Shown here one piece after another: positions 19,011 through 23,012 of a DNA stretch of 23,012 bases. This stretch comes from Reticulitermes lucifugus (Eukaryota > Arthropoda > Insecta > Blattodea > Rhinotermitidae). Where the stretch lies: the NCBI GenBank assembly GCA_026260175.1, contig JAKCWW010002696.1, positions 1 to 23,012 on the forward strand, given 5' to 3'. Each line of letters begins with the position of its first letter. Positions within the stretch are counted from its first letter, which is position 1. The translations under genes were made by a program, and so were the position numbers. The notes under the pieces are model-generated. The model did not search any database, had not been told where the DNA came from, and saw only the letters and a program-made list of their open reading frames with translations.

Positions 19011-20697
19011 TAGTTAAAAAAATCAGACGCACTTGAACGTGACGAACATGAAAGTCATGCCTGTCGGCCATGGTGGATGTGTAGCAATTGCAGGATGCAA
19101 CCACAACGGAACCTGGAGCTGGCATTAGTCTGTCCACTGCGAAAAGCAAACTATGACTGCAATATTGACTTTGGTGCCAGCACTTGCTGCTGCGCTTAAC
19201 CAGCGACATGAACTCCAACCCTTGCTCCGTGATAATGATGATGTGCCTCAAAGTGGTTTTGAATATTCTGCAGGGAAGTTTGAATGTGCGGAATGAATAG
19301 GTGAAAGAGATAGGAGAAAGGAAAGATGCGGAGTAGTGAAGGCGTATACCATCAAACGTAGTTATTTTTTTTGTAAACTCTCATTGCAAGCAGTTGGAAG
19401 ATGTTGGGATGAAGCAGACAGAGAGAGAGATGTTACAGTTTACAGCATTTACTCTGATCACGTGCCACCCAAACTCATTCAGAATTTCTCGCAGACATGC
19501 CTCTTCTACCTAACACCTCCCATGTAAGGGAAACCTCCTCAAAAGTTGCTTTTGGAAGGTTTCAAAAGCAGAATTCAGTAGTCTGATGACTACTGATTCC
19601 GAGCTAGTCTCAGTTGGCTACACTGACACAAGCACGAGCTGAGGCTGTGGAGGAGTTTACTGGAATTGCAGTACTTTGCTGCGAATTGAATAGAGCTGAG
19701 CGAAGTGTGGAACTTGCGCCTCGTACGTGTCAAGGGACGTGCTCATTCACAGAATGTACACACTGCTCGCAGCAACACAAGATGTCAGCTGTTTGTGTCA
19801 GGTGGCATTACTGGTATTTTGACAGCAGAGCGTTACGGCTTTATTGTTATTATTAACCGAAGACGGTATAAAGGAAGGCCCAACAATTCGATTTTTAGGT
19901 GATGACATATTTCACTTCCCAGCCCTTTCTTTTTACGATTACTTTGTTAAAATCCGATATTTTGTTTAATTCTACAAGTTCCGAATGTCGAAAACACAGA
20001 ACTTTACAACAGTTTCTATATGCGACAACATGTTACGTCTCTTGATATTATATTTCAACTACATATAGTCAATAAATATTTGGACCCATGACAGAAGAGC
20101 AGATCTGGCTAATTAGTAGTGTAGAAGTTAAATCTGGCATTTCTACGGTTTATTTTAACAAAAGCGTGAAATTCTAATCACTGCTTCACAATAATATGAG
20201 AGCCAGTAAGGTACAGATCGAGCAGCGTTTATAGCAACAGGCTCTCTACATATGAAAAAAACGATATGAAATGCCAACATAGTCTAACACTTCTGGCGCT
20301 CTCGTTCTGTTTTTCTTCCAATATTTTAAATTCGTGAATAAATTAAAGAAAGACTTTTAGCCAACATATACTGCCTCCACGCCCTACAACGGCATTACAG
20401 TCGAGCATTACAGTCAACTACGTTAGAATGTAATGCCATTGCTAAAATAAGGAGAACATTTATGGTAGGGGAATATGTACAATGGTACAATGAAGAAACA
20501 TTGTCGAGTTTTAATAAAGCATTACATAAATTAATGAAACAAGCAACCTTCAGTGTCGTCTAAACGCAGTCACGACTCGTCATATGTTACAGGGGGTTAC
20601 TCAGTGCCTGCTTGTACATACTATCAGGTAAACCGCGAAATATTGCATTTCTTGTACTCACCTCGTAAATGGCGAGATACCAGCTTATCACAAACGT
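19011..20697. other. Unassigned stretch with small inverted repeats
   Basis: AGTAGTCTGATGACTACT (about 19577-19594) is a 7-bp hairpin. GGCATTACA (20391-20399) and TGTAATGCC (20429-20437) form a 9-bp inverted repeat that also contains a direct repeat of GCATTACAGTC. No gene is recognised in about 1.7 kb. Confidence 0.4.
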
Positions 20698-20908
20698 AGG
20701 TAAGTCTTCATGTAAAGTGTCTGTTATTTTATCCGATTTTGACCAAAATCAGAATGTCTCGACAATGTTAGTAAAAATTCCAATACCAGATTTCACGAAA
20801 ATACGTACGGTGTGAACCGAGAAGTGCCCTTCGTACGGATGGATGGGCGGATGGACATAACTAAACTAACAGATGCTTTAAGTACTTTCTTTGTGAAAGC
20901 ACCTAAAA
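20698..20908 (+). repeat. Dispersed repeat Y, copy 2
   Basis: Matches 9508-9727 block by block. Here the GGAC run has become GGATGGATGGGCGGATGGAC. It keeps a clear GAAAGCACCTAAA end, where copy 1 has GAACACGCCCAAAA. Confidence 0.7.
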
Positions 20909-21057
20909 TGCTTTGAAATTATATAGAAATACAAAAAGTAACAACATAATCTATCAAAAAGAACTAGACTTTTACTTGTGAGATTTGAGATTCTCACAGA
21001 AGTGACTACGAAGATTACTATCCTGTGGGATATGGCAGCGTTCAGTTTGGTAGACAT

Positions 21058-21097
21058 AACGTTTCGATGGAAACGTCCACCATGTGTATCGTCAGTG
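21058..21097 (-). repeat. Hairpin module
   Basis: On the minus strand: CACTGACGATACACATGG, a loop containing GGACGTTTCC, then ATCGAAACGTTATG. It has the CTGACGA and CGAAACGT halves, but a different stem from the others. Confidence 0.5.
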
Positions 21098-21182
21098 TAA
21101 AGGGACCCATGCGGCATGGGCTCACGTCCCGCACGACACTCATTTTCGAAACTTTACTCGATTCTGGTGCAGTGAAAATTTC

Positions 21183-21219
21183 GGCCATTTTAGAGTGGTA
21201 ATACCGCTCTAAAATGGCC
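21183..21219. repeat. 37-base near-perfect palindrome
   Basis: The arms 21183-21200 and 21202-21219 are reverse complements with one mismatch in 18 and a single central base. The inner GGTAATACC and the outer GGCCATTTTAGAG are both symmetrical. It lies directly upstream of the decayed mariner transposase. Confidence 0.85.
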
Positions 21220-21704
21220 TAAATTCCGGTCAAAAATCAAGACAATGCTAATTGCTTTCTTTGACATGGAGGGACTGATGCATCAAGAATTGCTTCCCCA
21301 AGACCACAACATCAATCAGACTGTCTACAGAACGGTTCTTCAATGCCTTCGAGATGCATTTCGCCGGAAACGGCCTCACAAATGGTTTCGGTACCTGACT
21401 TCTACACCTCGACAATGCGCCGTGTGCAGCGTCCCTGAGTAGCCAAGCGCAGCATCCCAGTAGCTCCCCACCTGCCTTACTCATCAGATTTGGCCCCCTG
21501 CGACTTCTTTCCGTTCCGGGGCTGAAGATCACCCTGAAGGAGAAAATATTTGAAGACATTGCAGAGTTAAAACTGAATTCAAGACGGCCGCTGCATGCCC
21601 TTCCTAGACAGTCCTGCCACAGATGCACTGAAAAGTGGAAGAATTGCTGGAATTTCTACTTGAATCCTGGAGGATCCTACTTTCAAGGAGATAACTCAGA
21701 GTGA
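21220..21704 (+). pseudogene. Mariner transposase, catalytic part, decayed
   Basis: This is the catalytic half of a mariner transposase, which cuts and rejoins the element at TA sites. The frame opening near 21220 reads KTMLIAFFDMEGLMHQELLP, where the FFD aspartate (21263-21265) is the first catalytic residue. NQTVYRTVLQCLRDAFRRKR follows. After a frameshift, LLHLDNAPC gives the second aspartate (21411-21413), in place of the usual HHDNAPAH. After another shift, PYSSDLAPCDFFPF gives the third (about 21502-21504). The end reads EKWKNCWNF and GSYFQGDNSE with a stop at 21702-21704, matching the family ending GSYFEGD. The spacing between the second and third aspartates is about 30 residues, short of 34, consistent with small deletions. 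No N-terminal helix-turn-helix or terminal repeats are seen. Confidence 0.85.
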
Positions 21705-21866
21705 CTTCAAAATACTTTAGCTTCCCTAGAATAAGTTCTGTCCCAGATATTTTCGTTGCAATTATACACTAATCATCCTAATATTCAACGCCATATACAG
21801 GATATATACTATATATACGCCATATACTAAATATATCAATTTAGATGGCTATATAGCCTAAACGGA
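21705..21866. other. AT-rich spacer
   Basis: It contains an imperfect run of ATATAC units at about 21790-21850. It separates two transposase relics of different families. Confidence 0.4.
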
Positions 21867-22158
21867 ATGCTTGACAGTTTCTTGCTGCCCATTGTTTATC
21901 AGTGGGACAAGTATGAAGAACTTCACTTTATGCAAGAAGGAAAACCACCACAGTTTGCGCTGCCTGTTCGTGGTGGGCTTCCTGGCTTGCAGACTGGGCG
22001 TCGAGGATCAACAACATGGCCTACCAGAAGTCCCGATTGCACTTCATATCATTTATTTTTGTGGGATTGGGCCAAATAGGACGTCTACCGATCAAAAGCA
22101 ATAACATTTGAAGAAATGGAACAGCAAAGATACTTTGCCGCTGTTCTTTCGCACTTCT
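21867..22158 (+). pseudogene. Tc1/mariner-like transposase, C-terminal catalytic fragment (DUF4817-associated type), decayed
   Basis: The frame reads FMQEGKPPQFALPVR, then GRRGSTTWPTRSPD and HLFLWDWAK before a stop at about 22077. In the family I recall, these correspond to FQQDGAPPHY, GRRGPIEWPARSPDLTP and DFFLWG. The second catalytic aspartate appears as E (QEG instead of QDG), and the DFF aspartate as H (HLF). Past the stop, YRSKAITFEEMEQQ resembles the conserved C-terminal helix. The key residues are lost, so the copy is dead. The N-terminal half of the same type of protein lies at 355-704, some 21 kb away, and is presumably another copy. Confidence 0.75.
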
Positions 22159-22820
22159 GAAAGAAAAGGGCTGATTCTATATCTTCTAGGCTGTATTAAT
22201 GGTAGTGCTTAGGTTTTAAAATGACGCAAGAATTTAGAACATAGAGCCATTTACCATTATGCATTTACATCTCAGTCGCGCTGTAGTCAGAGATACCACA
22301 GTGTCGATACAAAAAGAACCATAAAAATAAACGTTAGTCATGATCTGTCAAAACTTGGCGGCTCATTGCGTTGTCACACCAGATAGAAGGGTCTTGATGA
22401 CGTCAGACATGCCGTACCTAACTGACTTTCAGAAAACATAAGAACGTTGAAACAACAGCGGGATAATGCTTGTCAGTGAACTGCTGTGCAGACCCCAAGT
22501 TACGGGCACGATTAGTGGGCAAACATTCTGAAACGAACTTCAACATTACCCACCGAATTGATCAGTTGCGGCAGCACTTACATATAACGGTCAGTCGGAG
22601 AGACAGAAGAATAAGGTGGGGGAGGGTGGTAGTGAGAGACGCCACACTTATTACAGGAGTACTGCTAGAAACAATTATGGTGCTGAAGGTCCCCAGCCAG
22701 TGCCCGCTCGCACTTCTGGTGTACATTGGTTGGAATTAAGGTCAAGGTAAAGTGATAGAAAGTATGCTGTTTTTAGTATACTGCAAGGAAAAGAAGTTCA
22801 TGGGTTACTGCACTTGGGCG
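22159..22820. other. Unassigned stretch
   Basis: No gene, RNA or recurring repeat is recognised. An 89-codon open frame at 22470-22739 has no motif I know. Confidence 0.35.
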
Positions 22821-22931
22821 GAATTTTGATATGAAATCATCGCTGTTTATTGTGACTACCACATGAAACATATAAACGAACTGTGTGGGAAAAACACACA
22901 GTTTTTAATATTAATGGATGTGGTACAAATA
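22821..22931 (+). repeat. Dispersed repeat X, copy 5
   Basis: GATATGAAATCATCGCTGTT, TATTGTGACTACCACATGAA, GAACTGTGTGGG and TTTTTAATATTAATGGATGT follow the order of copies 2 and 3. The repeat breaks off at TGGTACAAATATG, where the LINE tail begins. Confidence 0.65.
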
Positions 22932-23012
22932 TGAATATTAAAATGGATGTTCAAGAAGTGGGATGCGGGGCATGGACTGGATTGATATGGCTCAGGATAG
23001 GGACAGGTGGCG
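22932..23012 (+). pseudogene. Non-LTR retrotransposon 3' end (copy C), cut by the window end
   Basis: The open frame reads NIKMDVQEVGCGAWTGLIWL in the first part. With one base of shift it reads MDWIDMAQDRDRW, the conserved arthropod LINE tail. It corresponds to 8413-8494 of copy A and is the best-preserved of the three copies. The rest lies beyond the window. Confidence 0.75.

Overview
The window reads as intergenic or intronic DNA from a large, repeat-rich insect genome. It is AT-rich, holds no intact long coding sequence, and carries decayed mariner and Tc1/mariner-like transposases, non-LTR retrotransposon 3' ends, tRNA-derived SINEs, a minisatellite and several low-copy dispersed repeats. 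Some of these resemble repeats I know from polyneopteran insects, with cockroaches and termites (Blattodea) the best guess. That rests on memory of repeat wording, not on a search. I found no host gene, true tRNA, rRNA, CRISPR array or bacterial-style operon.

Layout. 355-704: N-terminal part of a Tc1/mariner-like transposase with a DUF4817-type DNA-binding region. 1396-1461: a hairpin repeat. 1805-2266: a foldback element with arms of about 165 bp. 3044-3573: a 36-bp minisatellite. 4440-4580: a SINE relic (-). 4955-5100 and 5173-5337: a dispersed repeat and a compound inverted repeat. 6500-6650 and 7215-7370: two more relatives of the foldback arm. 7853-8095: a SINE with A and B boxes. 8160-8612 and 9880-10205: two non-LTR retrotransposon 3' ends. 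9508-9727: a dispersed repeat. 11178-11586: an internally deleted mariner with both inverted repeats. 12400-13013: two SINEs meeting tail to tail across a CATA microsatellite. 14577-15385: hairpin modules, one joined to a SINE. 16505-16958: a SINE interrupted by a 93-bp retroposon with an 11-bp target duplication, again next to a hairpin module. 20698-20908: second copy of the 9508 repeat. 21183-22158: a palindrome, a decayed mariner transposase and the C-terminal part of a DUF4817-type transposase. 22821-23012: a dispersed repeat running straight into a third non-LTR retrotransposon tail, cut by the window end.

No genes cooperate here; the sequence is a record of successive insertions. The most unusual thread is a short hairpin module, roughly GAAGATGG, a stem, then CCGAAACGT. 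It recurs about 14 times on both strands inside otherwise different repeats. Its conserved bases resemble the core of a hammerhead ribozyme, but the fit is imperfect and I offer it only as a testable idea.
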